From: Lasiosphaeris hirsuta
Lineage: Eukaryota > Ascomycota > Sordariomycetes > Sordariales > Lasiosphaeriaceae
DNA: 64,000 nucleotides
NCBI GenBank assembly: GCA_030549175.1
Contig: JAUKUA010000006.1
Location: 2,852,001-2,916,000 of the forward strand
Direction: 5' to 3'
The notes under the pieces are model-generated. The model made no database searches. It was not told the DNA's origin and saw nothing but the letters and a program-made list of their open reading frames with translations. This document shows, in pieces, positions 9,979 to 22,961 of this stretch. Within the stretch, counting starts at the first letter, position 1. Each line of letters opens with the position of its first letter. A program made the position numbers and the translations under genes.

Positions 9979-12395
9979 ATGGACCCGTCAAATAACAAAG
10001 GCAGCGACCCGGAGAGGAGGATTTCGATGAGAAATTCGGTCAGGGTCTCATTCAATGGTGGCGACGATGAATTTGACGCATTTGCCGGCATGGTATCCGA
10101 TGGATTCAGACCGACGCAATTAGGGCCGCCATTGGAAACATTAACACCCTCCATCTCTGTCTCGTCGGCCTCTTCTATCATCACTGATCCCTTCGCCGAA
10201 CCAACTGATTTGGCCGCCGAATCTGACAACAGTCGCCCGTCGAGTGTTGCAAAGCCGCATAGACCGCATGAGTCACTGTCACTGCGGCATGATGGAGGAA
10301 TGGGGCCGATTCACCAATCCGCAGGGCTAACGAGGACGTCAAGTGTCTCGACTCAGTCCACTGCGTTCATCCCAGCCGCTGATAGCCCATATCGCGGGCC
10401 ATCCGGTCCCTCGCATCCCTATGAAATGTACCCCCAGAATGTGAGGCTGGCAAGGACAATGAGCATGACAACCTCATCTACTGAACCTATTTCCGAGTCT
10501 TCATACACTGGCCCCAGGGTTCCGGCTCACCCGTATGGCCTCTACCCCCAAGACACCGTAGTCGAGCCGACCAGCGTCCCAGCCCCGGCGATCCCTATCG
10601 GATTCAATGGTCTCCCGGATCGATACCAGCGACGGATAGGACCGGAAGGAGAAGATATTGCCGATATTATCGGTCCAGATGGCCACACCGAACAGCTACC
10701 GCCCTACACGAGATACCCGGATGAGACATACGCCCGGAAGCTACGGGAAGTTGATGACCCGTCGGAAGGCGTAATAGGAGGGATTGTAGTTGCGCCAGCC
10801 GCGCCTGTATTGCAAACCTCGGGGCTTGGAGCAATCCCCGGAGCCGGAGGTCTCGGGCTGGCAACTAGAAACCCCGAGTTTGAGTCTATGGATGATCTTC
10901 AAACCCCCCAGTCGCGGCATTCATTACGGAGCTTTACGTCTGACAGCGATCATGAGATCAATACGGCCGCTGCTGGTATGTCAGAGAAAGGACAATCACC
11001 AGCACCAGCGAAGGGATGGCGAGAGTGGATGAGGCGGAGAGTGTGGGGTATCGTGCCAGTTTGGTCGATATGCCTGACAATTGTGGTTCTCTTGTTGATG
11101 GGAGTCATACTGGGCTCCGTCGTTGGCGCTTTCATGTCCAAGCAGAAGAGACCTCCGCGCAGGGAAGGCCATCAGTAAGTTTGTGTTGTAGCAATGCTTT
11201 TTCATCGTTGCTAACATGTATTAGGGAACCGAGTACATCTCAAACCGCCACGGTCACATTTGATGCTACACCCATTCCCACCCCAACAGATCTCCCGCCT
11301 CTTCCTCTAGGAACTTTTGGCATGCCACTAATGACAAGCCGAGTATTGAGCGCCTGCTTTGCCGACACCACCCTCGCACAGGCTTGGCAGTGCCATTTGG
11401 TCATTTCAGGTCTGCGATTGACCATTCAGAAAAACGACGAGAAAACACCGGGCGACTATAGCGCTTCCATAACCTGCAACCAGTCTCACACCATGGCAAA
11501 CAACGTCTACTCTTATGGGGAGCAGCCGTTCTTGATCGAAAAACCCGCTACTCTGGAGCTCGTGAGCGACACGTACGAGCCTAGCCGCGGACCAGCCTGG
11601 TTCAAGATGCTGTCCTACAACAAAACAGTTATCGTGCCCGAAGGGGTTCTCAGCCCGCCAAGCACCTCGAGCAGCAAACAAAAAGGCCGCAATGCCCGTC
11701 CCTTTGGGCTCACCGCGGCTGACTTCAAACGCAAAGGAATCATTTCGCCAGGCGACAAACCATGGATTTGCAACTGGCCGGAAACCTATTTAGAGCTGTT
11801 CATATACGCTCAACAAAACTCAAGCTGGGCTAGCATGAAGCCGCCATCGTTCTCATCATCTTCGCCAACGCCGGCACCTACATCATCCGAGCCTGTCGAA
11901 ACTAGCTCATTGCCATATAATTACAAGGCCGGATCGGAAGGAAATTACTGGCCCCCTCCTGCCCACGCCGATGCTCCCAAAACTACCGATAGTGCTTCCA
12001 CGAACACAACTCCCACAGCAACGGAACCAGGCGGTGCCTCTTCAACCGTGATGTATGGCCCCATCGATACTGGCGACAACTTCACCCCGCCGCCTCCATC
12101 ATACCCTCGGGTTATCAAGTTGGAGGAACGCCGCATGTACGGCCGGCCGAGGCCGATGTGTCGGCAGGTCGAGATACAAGAGTTTGGACCGGCTAGGCCA
12201 GTGTTGGACTCGAATGGGAAGCCGATAGTTATTGATATTGTGGAGAATGAACCGCCACCGCCTGAGTCTTCGAGCCCGGACATGGGGAAGAGATCGGCCG
12301 GCTGGCAACCGAGTTCGCCACTTTCCTACCGAGACAACAACCCTAGTGGTCCGGACATGAGGAGCCAGTGCGGATGCATGTGGTTTCTCACATAA
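9979..12395 (+). CDS. Single-pass membrane protein with large C-terminal domain
   Basis: Exons are 9979-11174 and 11225-12395. The 50-nt intron has a GTAAGT donor, a GCTAAC branch site and a TTAG acceptor. The product is 788 residues. Residues 1-350 are Ser/Pro-rich and look disordered and cytosolic; they include two related PSHPYEMYPQ/PAHPYGLYPQ segments. One strong membrane span at about 355-386 follows a basic stretch (MRRRVW) and precedes KQKRPPRR. The remainder is a globular-looking domain (about 415-560, starting near LGTFGMPL, with several Cys) and a Pro/Ser/Thr-rich tail with an ECM-like composition. I recall this architecture as a conserved fungal protein of unknown function (possibly the family named DUF7820), but I cannot confirm the domain name. 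The ATG at 9979 is the first in frame; upstream in-frame codons start only with GTG. Confidence 0.82.
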
Positions 12396-13033
12396 TCAAC
12401 AAAATTTCCACGGACCCTCACTACGGGTGCTATGTCTTGGCATTTCTCACATCTCGGATCGGATTGAACGGTTTTCATCGGCATCTAAAAAGCATACAAG
12501 CCGTTGCTTTGAACGGCTTCTGGAGGCATTATATCATATTATTATGCGTCAACTTGCGCAAGGAGTCACCACGGCGTTGTTAGTATTTGTTTGTCTCTAT
12601 TTCGTTCTTGTTATGGTCTTGCTTGGTCTGGTTTATGGCTCGGGACATCTGCCTACTGCCGTACACTTTCAGTACAGGTACAGCGCAGGGGCATTATATA
12701 CGTCTGATCTGTCTGCCCCATACCGTTTGACAGCGGATCAAAGTTTTTGTTCTTGATTTTGCGCGGGTGGAGTGTATGCTTTGATGTGGAGTTACGGGAA
12801 GGGGTATGTATCTTATGGAGAATATCGTTCCTCCCCGAGGAGAGCAATGCTAGTATAGTGGGATAGTGGGGATGAGATTGCGTTGTTTGGATACGTATAT
12901 CGGAATGCGAGCTTAGAAGGACTGCTTTGTAGCTGCTGTAGCTGGAATGTACTTGGTCGAGCGAGTTCAGACATTGTGGACTGAAAATATTACATACATT
13001 TATTGCTCTACGGTGTCGGCGCATCGATTGGCG

Positions 13034-13059
13034 TTTTTTTTTTTTTTTTTTTTTTTTTT
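13034..13059. repeat. Poly-T run (26 T)
   Basis: Twenty-six consecutive T in the convergent intergenic spacer. It could be a retroposed poly(A) relic read from the other strand or simple slippage. No target-site duplication is evident beside it. Confidence 0.85.
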
Positions 13060-13371
13060 GACAAGGAAGATGTGAAGGTTCCTCGAATTTCCAGCTACCC
13101 GGCCCACGAAATGGCTGTCTGTCGCTTTTGACACGTCAATATGCTTAGTCGGTGTTTAATAAAGGCCCCCCCCCCCCTTCGGCCAAATTCCATCGCAATA
13201 AACAAGGTATTCTCTAAACCGGAACCTATCCTCGACATCCCTGGCAAAATCCCATATTGTAGCGTGAAAAGATCAGGGCCACCGAAGACCTGCAATCTAG
13301 CCCTCGTCTGTTTGTTAGCGTGACACCCACTAAACTGAGAGAGGCTATGAAGACCCGATGAAGTCTTTACA

Positions 13372-13477
13372 GCATAAGAAAAGGTATCCATGGTATCTTA
13401 GAAGGCCTTTCCAACCCTGATAAAGCCTTTGTGGTATAAGAAGAAGCATGCTTGGTGTTTCATAAGGCGTTTCTAAG
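13372..13477. repeat. Imperfect direct repeat, about 41 nt, offset 62
   Basis: The copy starting at 13372 (GCATAAGAAAAGG...) and the copy starting at 13434 (GTATAAGAAGAAG...) share the order ATAAGAA, ATGGT/TTGGT, TT(A/C)..AAGGC(C/G)TTTC. Both are followed by AT-rich spacers. The copies are diverged, and no coding potential is visible. Confidence 0.45.
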
Positions 13478-13914
13478 ATCCAAACATATGTTTTTAAGTA
13501 CGCAAGATGCTGGTTTTGCTGCTCGAAAGCCTTTCCAGGGCTTCAATATTTCACTTCGGGCCTTTAGGGGAAGGTCACACACCAACAAACAAACCAGGTT
13601 GGATTGCATGACAGCTCCATTCCTAGCGTGCCATTTCCGGAACGGGCGTATCTGACTGTTTGGGCTTTGCCCTAAAAATGAAGGTAGATCACTTTACATG
13701 CGACAAACTTAACAGGAAGATCAGCTGTCATAGCGGAAACCATGCTGGAGAAATATTAGAACTTGGATTGACAAACGAAAAGACATGATGCTCTGGTATC
13801 AAGACGTGATTGTTGTGTGGGCGATGGGCCTTATGGCACCAGTGATCGTTATCGACTTATTCAGAACTGCTCAGGGGTATCTAGACATGAACAAAAAAAA
13901 ACCGTAAGTGTACA

Positions 13915-15006
13915 CTACTTCGCCTCACCACTTCCTCCACCGCCGTCGGCAAAGAGATCCTTCCCCAGCCCATCCAAAAAGCTATCCGCAATCTTCTTTG
14001 CCCTCCGCTCGCCAATCTCCTTCCTCCTCTCTTCGATCTCCCTCCTCTTCGCCGCTGCCTTCTCCTCCCTCTCCTTCCTCAAACTCTCCGTCTTCACGCG
14101 CTCAGCTTCCAGCGCAGCCATCTCCTTGGTCCGCCCCTCCTCGTCCTTACTGAACGTGTAGAACCCCACACCCTTGGTGCGAATCTCGCCATCGGCACGG
14201 TAGTGCGTAGCCGGCGGCGGCGTCGCGCTGCGATCGCGCTTGCGCGCGAGCTCCTCCATAGCAGCCTCGTCGCGGGCGGCAAAGGCGTCCGTCTGCACGG
14301 CGTCGCCGTAGATGAGCGCGTCGGGGGCGCGGGGCCGCGCCGACATGACCTCGAGCTCGGCGGCCGAGGCCAGGCCGCGGGCGAGCCGGCGCTCGAGTCG
14401 CACCTTGTCGGCGCGCGTGCCGCGGCGCAGCCGGCCGAACTCGTCCTCGAATTCGACGATCTCTGTGTCCATGCGGAAGTCGGGGTCGGAGTCGGAGTCG
14501 TCCGATGACGAGGAGGCGTTGCCGCCGGTGGAGGGTTGCGCACCGCCGCCGCCGGTGGCTTGGCTCCGCCCCTCGGCCCACTTGCGGTCAAAGTCCACCA
14601 GCCCGATCTCGCGCCCGACGTAGTCGCCCCGCTGCATGGCGGCGTACAGCCGCGCTTTGGATTCCATGCGCCGCCGGGCGTGGGCGAGCTCGGCCTTTTC
14701 GTCCTCGGTGCCGTGGGTTTCCTTGAGGGAGAGCTTTTTGCTGGCGTCAGCGGTGTCGACGGGCTTGGCTTTGCGCTTTGCTTTGACGCCGGTGAAGAGG
14801 TCGGCTGTTTTGGTTTTGGAGGGTCTTGTCCGACCAGAGATGGCGGTGCTTGTGTTGCCGACTGCAGAGGTGGGTGGTGTCTTCGAGGTCTGGGTGGCGA
14901 GCAGGGAGCTGAGCTGTGAGGTGAAGGACAGGGAGCCAGGCAATGCTATCTCCTTTTTCTGCTTCTTGGGCGGGGGCTGCCCGTATAGGCCTGCATCTCG
15001 AGGCAT
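13915..15006 (-). CDS. CCDC174-like nuclear protein (DUF4078)
   Basis: A 363-residue intronless gene. The family (CCDC174) is nuclear and is linked to the exon-junction/splicing machinery in animals; its fungal role is little known. The sequence shows a basic nuclear-localisation-like stretch at about 13-19 (PPKKQKK) and a conserved ESKARLYAAMQRGDYVG block with a following LVDFDRKW. Then come an acidic Ser/Asp run, an EFEDEFGRLRRGTR block, and the hallmark HYRADGEIRTKGVGFYTFS segment with EEGRTKEM near residue 295. The last 70 residues form a highly charged coiled coil (KEREEKAAAKRREIEERRKE). The length is close to family size. The gene lies tail to tail with the upstream plus-strand gene and is followed on the minus strand by homoserine dehydrogenase. 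Confidence 0.85.
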   Translation of the reverse strand: MPRDAGLYGQPPPKKQKKEIALPGSLSFTSQLSSLLATQTSKTPPTSAVGNTSTAISGRTRPSKTKTADLFTGVKAKRKAKPVDTADASKKLSLKETHGTEDEKAELAHARRRMESKARLYAAMQRGDYVGREIGLVDFDRKWAEGRSQATGGGGAQPSTGGNASSSSDDSDSDPDFRMDTEIVEFEDEFGRLRRGTRADKVRLERRLARGLASAAELEVMSARPRAPDALIYGDAVQTDAFAARDEAAMEELARKRDRSATPPPATHYRADGEIRTKGVGFYTFSKDEEGRTKEMAALEAERVKTESLRKEREEKAAAKRREIEERRKEIGERRAKKIADSFLDGLGKDLFADGGGGSGEAK

Positions 15007-16183
15007 TGTGATTGCAGCTTTCCTCCTTTTTCGGAATAATTGCGTTGATTTCAGTCGTTAAAAGCGTGCTACTTCTTAGCTTGAGTGTATGGCGCAGTTT
15101 GGCAAAAGTTTGAAGTTCGTCAGGGTCCCTGATGAAGTTGAAAGTCAGAGGGGCACCCAAACAGTGCCAACAAGATACAGTGCGGCTGTCAGCACAGTGT
15201 GCTTACCACTCCACGGAGTGGGGCGAGCCACTTCCATCAAATCGTCATGTGTCAACAGGCCGGAGCAGGGGAGCTGCCTGGGGCGCTTTTTGACTTTGGA
15301 TAAGCCAGCACGCCAGGTCCTCATCCCTGGCTCTTGCTCCTCAACCGCCTACCACGCGCTCCCCTCACCCCTCTCCCGGTCCTGCATGTCCTTTCATCAT
15401 AGGGCGTTCATGTCCGCAACCTTGGAAAGTGTCCTCATGGAAGTTTATCTGCTCAGTTGCAACATGATCAAGTTCGACCTGAACCCAAATAGCTAGCTGT
15501 TGTTGAACCGCCTTGGAAACCCGCCTCGCTCCCGCTCCGCACCTGCCTGCTCGCTCTTCGCAATCGCCGATAAACAGCATTTACCGAATGCGCCGGGCGC
15601 ACTGAGATATACAGTATCCGCCCCATCCTCTCGCCAATAATCAATCTAAAACGAGCTGTCCGGCTGTCCGAGATGGAGATGACGGATGCGGTGGACCACC
15701 ATGTCAGCTGGTATGTCTGCTTTACCGAGCTGAGCATCGTTCCGGCCGAATACCGATATGTCCTTCGCTTGATATCTTGGTTTTTCGTCAGTTTCCTCCG
15801 CCGCACGTAATAAACATGCTTGGTTTTTAACCCAAGTTCCAGATCACCCTTGCTCTCACGCCAATTGTCCCAATTATTCTCTTGGTCATCTACGACTTCG
15901 CGCTTTGGCTTTGGAGACTCGCTGCTGCCAGCACCGACCCAAAACCGCCACTCGGATACCAACTGCCTCCCGAGGCTGATACTGCCCCCAGCGTACCTCC
16001 CGAGCCAGCAGTCAGTGGAAATGGCTCAGCCAAGAGAGCTGGGATTAAATGACCCGTGGTATTTTGTGATGGACATTGCAGAGCACGACTGGAGCAGGGA
16101 GGAAAGGGCTACAGGCGCTCTGGAATTGCTTTTGGAATACATATTTTATGCGACATGCTGTGCCAACGTACTCGTTTCGCTCA
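15007..16183. other. Intergenic; possible unresolved small membrane protein
   Basis: This lies between two minus-strand genes. The plus-strand frame at 15843-16049 encodes a strongly hydrophobic segment (TLALTPIVPIILLVIYDFAL, then WLWRL), a Pro-rich tail and a stop after KRAGIK. It has no in-frame ATG. Nearby upstream exons (for example from the ATG at 15673, with a GTATGT donor at 15711) do not join it in frame through the obvious donors and acceptors. It may be an exon of a small plus-strand gene whose structure I could not resolve, or chance. Confidence 0.35.
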
Positions 16184-17345
16184 TCACAGCTGAGAGAGCA
16201 CCTTTATGAGGTCGCTTGTCACGCCCATGGCGGTCACCTCGCCTCCAGCGCCCGCTCCCTGGATGATCAACGGGTTGCTTCCGTACCGCTTAGTGTAGAA
16301 GCTAATGATGTTATCGCTCCCCTTGAGCGCCGCAATGGGGTGAGATCGATCAAACTTCTCCAGGCCGACCTTCACCTGCTTTGTGGCCACATCGATGCTG
16401 CCCACAAACCGTACCACCTTACCCTCCTTCTCAGCCTCGGCCTTGGTCTCTCCCATCTGCGAGTCGAATTCGGGAAGCTTCTCGAGGAACTCGTCCCCGC
16501 TGGCGACAGACTCCAGCTCTCTGGGGATCAGGCTCTGCACCGGGAAGGAGGAAGGAGACTCGATCTCCAGACCGGCCAGGCGAGCAAGGATAGTGAGCTT
16601 CCGCGCAACATCCAGACCGTTCAGGTCGTCCCGCGGATCGGGTTCGGTGTAACCGAGATCCTTGGCCTTCTTGACCTCGGCCGACCACTGGCCGCCCGAG
16701 CCGGATGTGGGGGCGAACGAGTTGAATAGGAATGACATGGTGCCGCTGAAGACACCCTCAATCTTGGTAACCTCGTCGCCTGTGTCCACCAGGTCCTTCA
16801 GTGTCGAGATGACGGGCAGGCCTGCGCCAACCGAGGACTCATGGTACACACGAGCCCCGGACTCGGCGCTGGCACTAAAGATGTCCTGCCACAACTTGTA
16901 GGAGCCCGAGAAGGCCTTCTTGTTGGGCGTGGCAATGCTGATGCCGCGGCTGAGGAACAAGGGGTATGCCTCGGCGACCTCTTGCGAGCTGGTGTTGTCG
17001 ATGAGGACGGTCTTGGAACTGGTGGCGCTTAGGTATTCGGCTAGGCCGAATAGCGGGAGCGGGGTCTGCGAGGAGGAGGGCAAAGATGAAATGGCGGTAT
17101 CAAGGGGAATCGAGGCGTATTCGGCGCTGTAGAAAGCCTTCTTGCTCGTGCAGATATAGACGAGGACGAGCTTGGGCTCGGGCCGGCGCCTGGCCAGTTG
17201 CGAGAGCTGCGAGAGGAAGCATTTTCCTACCCCGCCAGCGCCTGTTCGTGGTGGGGGTTAAGGTGAGCTTGGGGTTTGGGTGTTGGGAGGGTTCAATGAG
17301 GTACCTACCGATGACCGCGATGTTTATTTGACGAGATGAGTTCAT
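16184..17345 (-). CDS. hom6: Homoserine dehydrogenase
   Basis: The enzyme catalyses the NAD(P)H-dependent reduction of aspartate semialdehyde to homoserine, the branch to threonine and methionine, in the cytosol. Exons are 17345-17309 and 17241-16184; the 67-nt intron (17308-17242) has a GTAGGT donor and splits a glycine codon. The product is 364 residues, close to yeast Hom6 (359). The intron interrupts the dinucleotide-binding motif, which is restored by splicing as IAVIGAGGVGK (about residues 9-19). The catalytic region YTEPDPRDDLNGLDVARK carries the family's Glu, Asp and Lys. FSGTMSFLFN and the C-terminal KGSDNIISFYTKRY are also typical. It is monofunctional, with no aspartokinase or ACT domain. 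It shares a 327-bp divergent promoter with trm8. I saw no perfect TGACTCA (Gcn4/CPC1) site in that spacer. Confidence 0.96.
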
Positions 17346-17672
17346 GATTGAAGCTGATTGTCCCTTGTTTTGCAAGTATCAAAGTTCGTTTGCGTGATGG
17401 TTTACACCTGATCGCGGGGTTCCTGAAAATGTTGCCCTGCGGCTTGCCGATAGCGGGGACCCTGGCCCCTGTCACATCGAAATCTTGTGCCCCACCCAAA
17501 CTCCAATTGCATGGATTTGAAGTACCTTTTTCGTGACTGCATTTCGACTCTTTTGGATGAGCCAAAAACGAGCAAATCATCGCATATCTGTTCTCAACGT
17601 CAATTCAATTCGACTACTCAGCGCAAAACCTCAAGTACTTTGCTTCGACTTCGCTTTGAAAATATCTTCAAA
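17346..17672. promoter_or_regulatory. Divergent promoter between homoserine dehydrogenase and trm8
   Basis: The 327 bp between the two start codons must hold both promoters and both 5' UTRs. It has no ORF of note. The trm8-proximal 100 bp are AT- and pyrimidine-rich. Confidence 0.6.
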
Positions 17673-18663
<991 letters not shown>

Positions 18664-19139
18664 GGCAGAGTTAGGTCAATGGAGTTTGATACCCACAGCA
18701 CGAACATCAATAGACGAGATTTTTGCTAATGTGCTTTCTTGTCACTTTTCTTTTTTTTTCTCTTCTTGTTTCTTGGCAGTTTTCCTCAGGTTGGGGTTTG
18801 TGAGCTGATCTTTGGATGGAGCCATTTGGTATAGATCATATGTGGAATAACATGTTAATTGTACTAGGATTCTTAGCACGGCTTCAACTGCGATGAAGGG
18901 GATGCAATTGTGCCGATTGTTATTATGCGACAATCGGGGGCTGCACTCGGCCAGCCAGCCTGCGCAAGGGTTGTCACACCCTTGCCGGCAGCTGACATTG
19001 GCAATCAGAGCAGGACCTGTGTGAGGTGACGAGTTGGTATGGGCTCTGGCTCCGCTATCGATAACGACAGCTGGAACAAAGCACACGACATAACAAAACA
19101 TGCGGCATGCGACTACCTAGGTAAAGCCCGCCGCCGATT
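18664..19139. other. Spacer between trm8 and the Mdm1-like gene
   Basis: This is 3' UTR of trm8 and promoter of the next plus-strand gene. A minus-strand Lys-rich micro-ORF of 27 codons (ending KKQEEKKKEK, near 18742-18824) lies opposite a T-rich tract; I do not regard it as a gene. Confidence 0.55.
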
Positions 19140-22100
19140 ATGGCCCTTCGAGGGAAAGACATAGTCTTTGCCGGTGTTGCATTATTCATCGCCTGGGGAT
19201 ATGCTGTCAATTGGTTCCCAGCCCTGCGCTGGGCGGGCTACGCCTTTGTCGCTGGCGTGCTCATCACCCTCGTCGCTGCCCTCGCCCTGCTGCTGCTGAC
19301 CTCGCGCGGTTCTCGATATCGCCAAGTCCGGCCCCGGCCGAGCGGCGCGGGCTTCCTCGGCCCCGATGCCTGGAGGGCCGAGGTCACTGCGCTCCGCCGC
19401 CACCAGACCTACGAGAAGACGTCGCTATGTCCCGAATCGCCCAAGGTCGCCGCCGCCCTCGATGAGATCCTCGAGAACATCATCCGCGACTTCATCAAGA
19501 CGTGGTATTCCGGCATCAGCAAGAACCCCGTGTTCCCCGACGAAGTCGACAAGACGATACGATGTGCCCTGCTCAAGGTGCGGGACCGCCTTGCCGAGCT
19601 CGACCTCGCCGAGGTGCTGACCACCCGCCTCGTGCCTCTCATGACGGCACACTTCCGCGACTTCTACGATGCCGAGCGGTCCGTTAGGGGGCGCAAGCTG
19701 AACCGCTCCGTTACTGAGACAGAAGAGTTGGATCTGGCTATTGCATCCAAGTACAAGGATGGGAAGCTGCATCCGGCCGCGAGCCTGGCCTTCTCCGACA
19801 CTAAGACAGCCCAGCAAGACTACCTGCGGAAGGCCATGTTGAAGGTTCTGCCCAGGGTCCTACCGCCGAGCCTGCTGGTATCTAGATCTGTGTCGACCAT
19901 CATCAAGGAGATCACGGCGTGCGCAGTCATGTTCCCTGTCATGCAAATGCTGGCAGACCCCGATACGTGGAATCAGCTAATGGAGAACTACGGACGGAGC
20001 ATGCTTCAGGACCGCTCGACTGTGCGGAAGCTGCGCGCTGCGCTGGACCAGCATGCCTCGCCTGCCCCCAGATCTAGCAAACCAATGACCTTTCCGAGGC
20101 TGACGCCTGCGGATAACGAGAGGAAGTTCGAAAAGTTCATCCGGGCTATCCGGAAGGTCAACAACTTGTCTGATGCGAGGCGTTTCCGGAGCGAAGTCGC
20201 CATTCAGCTCAAGAGGGACTCGCAGCAGGAGGGTACGGACCAAGTCTACACACGCCGGCTCGAAATGGGCAAGAAGCTGCTCGACTCCAAGGTTCAGCAT
20301 CTAGCGGCTGGAGGCGAGCGGCGTGCAATCCCGCAAACAACTGGCGTTCCGTCTCCGAGCGTATCCCGGCTGGAGAATGCCACCCTTACCGATTTGCTTC
20401 GAGACCCATCCGGTCTCTCATATTTCATGGAGTACATGGACAGGCAGCAGCTGATGCCCCTAGTGCAATTCTGGCTTGTCGTAGACGGGTTCCGGAACCC
20501 GCTCGAGGACGATGGGCCAGAGGGCGAACAATTGCCACTCCAACTACCACCATGGACAGATTCCGACCGACTTGACCTTGCTCAGATTGACGCCGCATAT
20601 CTAACCAGACCGGAGCTCAAGGTACCGGACTTTTCAAAACGAACCATCCAAGAGTTCCTCAAGGCGGGCAAGGCCGCAACACCAGAGCAATACTACAGGG
20701 CACGAAGAGAGATCCTACGAGCTCAGAGCGCCGTCCTAGAGGAAATGCGCGCGAAACACCTAACTAACTTTAAAAAGTCGGACTTGTTCTACAAAGCTTT
20801 GGCTTCCGAAGAGGCATCCAAGCGCATGGCGGCGCCCGCCGCCGGGCCCAGCGCCGGGCCATCCGCAAGGGCTCCGTCGCTCACACGAGTTTCGTCATAT
20901 AACTCTAAGCCCAGCCCCGTGACGCGCCTTGCTCCCCGAATGCATGTGGGCGGAAACAGCCGGCGCGCCGGATCGGCGTCTGACTTGAGGGCCATGAATG
21001 TTAACGGCAATAATGGCCTGGATGTATTTTCAGGCCATCGCCGGTCTATGGATGAGGATTCGCCGACGCCCTTGTTTGACGACGATGATGCCGGTGACGA
21101 TGCCCTAGCCGACTCGGTGCAGAGTCTTGACCAGGAAGTTGTTGTGCCCGTGCCTGATACCAAGGTAGTACAGGCGATGGAGCAGGCACTCAACACTATT
21201 CTGGAGGATACCCGGCCCCCGACAGCTGAGGACTTGCGGGCTTCGCTCTTTGGAGGAAATGGTGATGCGAATTCCAGCGTTTTCTCTGCACCCGAGGCCG
21301 ACTTTCGCCGCGGCTCTGCCGATGACCCGCGGCCGGCTAGAGGCTCACTTGATCTGCCCAGGCCGAGGGGATCCGTCGATATAGGTCGACCAGCGCTACC
21401 TGGGAAGGAGCAGGAGAAGCCTAGCCTGGCGTCGCTAGGCTTGGTGAGTGCGGCGTCGCGGATAGGGGTGTTTGTGGATAATGATCTGTTTGGGGATGAG
21501 GACAGGTTTCTGTCGGATGAGCGATCGGATTCGGACGGGAAGGGGAACGATGACGACGCGGACGCGGTTCACGAGGCTGCGCCTGGTGATCTGGGATTGG
21601 CGGAGGCGATTACTGTTTTGACCAACGACATTGACCGGCTGGTGGCGCAGGATGCCGTGGTGGATTCTCTACTCAGGAAGGCTGAGTTGACCAACAACAC
21701 GGCCGAGCTGAGGATTCTGCGGAAGTCAAAGGCGAGCTTACAGAGGGAGATTCGCCGGAAAGAATTACAGCGACAGCAGTATGTCATCCAGGAGAGCGAT
21801 AACAGTCTATACGGCCGGTCTACCATCAAGATTACGGCCATACAGGTTGGGCGCGAGGAGGATGGCAAGGAGTTTGCACTCTACTCGATCCAGGTATCAC
21901 GAAATGCGGGCGAGAAGATGCCGGCGGCAAAATGGGTCATTACACGGCGCTACAGCGAGTTCCTTGAACTGCATCAAAAGCTGCGGTCGCGCTACCCGTC
22001 AGTACGGAATCTCGACTTCCCCCGCCGGCGAATGGTGATGAAGCTGCAAAGTGATTTCCTGCAGAAGCGGCGCGTCGCCCTCGAAAAGTATCTGAGTGAG

Positions 22101-22961
22101 CTGCTCCTGCTACCCGACGTGTGCCGCAGCCGCGACCTCCGGGCATTCTTATCGCAGAGCGTCATCAACCCACAGGGCCAGGACCTAATGGACCGCGAGG
22201 ACAAGAAGGACATGATCACGCGGCTATACGACTCGGTGGCCGACGGCATGGAGGACATTCTAGGGAGCATTCCCGTCCTGGACCAGCTGTCGATTGCGGG
22301 CCAGAACCTTATCGCCGCGGCAACGAACCAGCTCAACACAATGCCCCTGACGGTGGGCGAGGACGGCGGGGTTTTGAACGCAGCCGAGGCCGAGGCCGAG
22401 CTCAACGCATTTGAGAACCGCGAGCTGGAGCCGTTTGTCAAACCCATCTGCGACATCTTCCTCGAGGTGTTTGAGCTCAACCGCGGCAACAACTGGCTGC
22501 GCGGGCGCGCCGTCGTCGTCGTGCTGCATCAGCTGTTGGGCGGTACGATTGAGCGTAAGCTGCGTGACAATGTGCGCGCGCTTGTCCAGGAGGAGGCGGT
22601 CCTCAAGTACGCGGGCTTGCTGAGAGAGGGGCTGTGGCCCGGCGGCCAGTCGATGGTGGGCGCGGGGCGGGCGAATAAGGTGCCCCGGACGCCGGCCGTC
22701 AAGGCCAGGACGAGGACCGAGGCGAGTCTTATGTTGGCGACGCTGGTCCCGGACCTGGCGGGTAACGTGGTGGGACGACTTAATGCGCAGGCGGCGAGCA
22801 GGAGGATTTTTGCTACCTTGAATAATTCACGGCTCAAGTACGTTTCCCACTTTTATACAGCGGTTTGCTGTTGGAAGCGTAACTAACAGTAATGATTTAG
22901 TGCCCATCTAGCGTTTACATTCTTGGACGAGATTATTGATATCCTGTTCGAGGAGAGCTGA
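19140..22961 (+). CDS. mdm1: Mdm1-type sorting nexin (PXA-RGS-PX-nexin C)
   Basis: This is an ER-anchored tether of the Mdm1/SNX13-14-25 family; yeast Mdm1 works at ER-vacuole contacts and in lipid-droplet biology. Exons are 19140-22837 and 22901-22961, with a 63-nt intron (GTACGT, CTAAC, TTAG). The product is 1252 residues. Two hydrophobic spans at about 8-55 form an ER hairpin. A PXA domain lies at about 97-280, an RGS-like domain at about 407-555 (DLLRDPSGLSYFMEYMDRQQ), and a Ser/Asp-rich linker to about 830. A coiled-coil-like stretch precedes the PX domain at about 893-1006, which has the RRYSEF phosphoinositide-binding signature. The nexin C domain runs from about 1087 to the end. The 61-nt last exon (AHLAFTFLDEIIDILFEES) completes nexin C, so reading through the intron would truncate it. 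Confidence 0.94.

Larger units (their letters stand above)
12396..13914. other. Convergent intergenic region with repeats
   Basis: The 3' ends of the membrane-protein gene (plus) and the CCDC174-like gene (minus) face each other here. No gene is recognised. It carries a T26 run at 13034-13059, a short C run near 13170, and an imperfect direct repeat at 13372-13477. Confidence 0.6.

Noticed and set aside
15468..15962. 164-codon minus-strand ORF between CCDC174 and homoserine dehydrogenase
   Set aside because: No recognisable domain, and the opposite strand shows a better hydrophobic coding signal.
18742..19101. 119-codon minus-strand ORF ending in a Lys/Glu-rich run
   Set aside because: The tail is the complement of a TTTC-rich tract in the trm8 3' region, and there is no domain.
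19425..22837. Many antisense and shifted ORFs of 60-166 codons within the Mdm1-like gene
   Set aside because: They are shadows of the high-GC coding frame, which has clear domains throughout.
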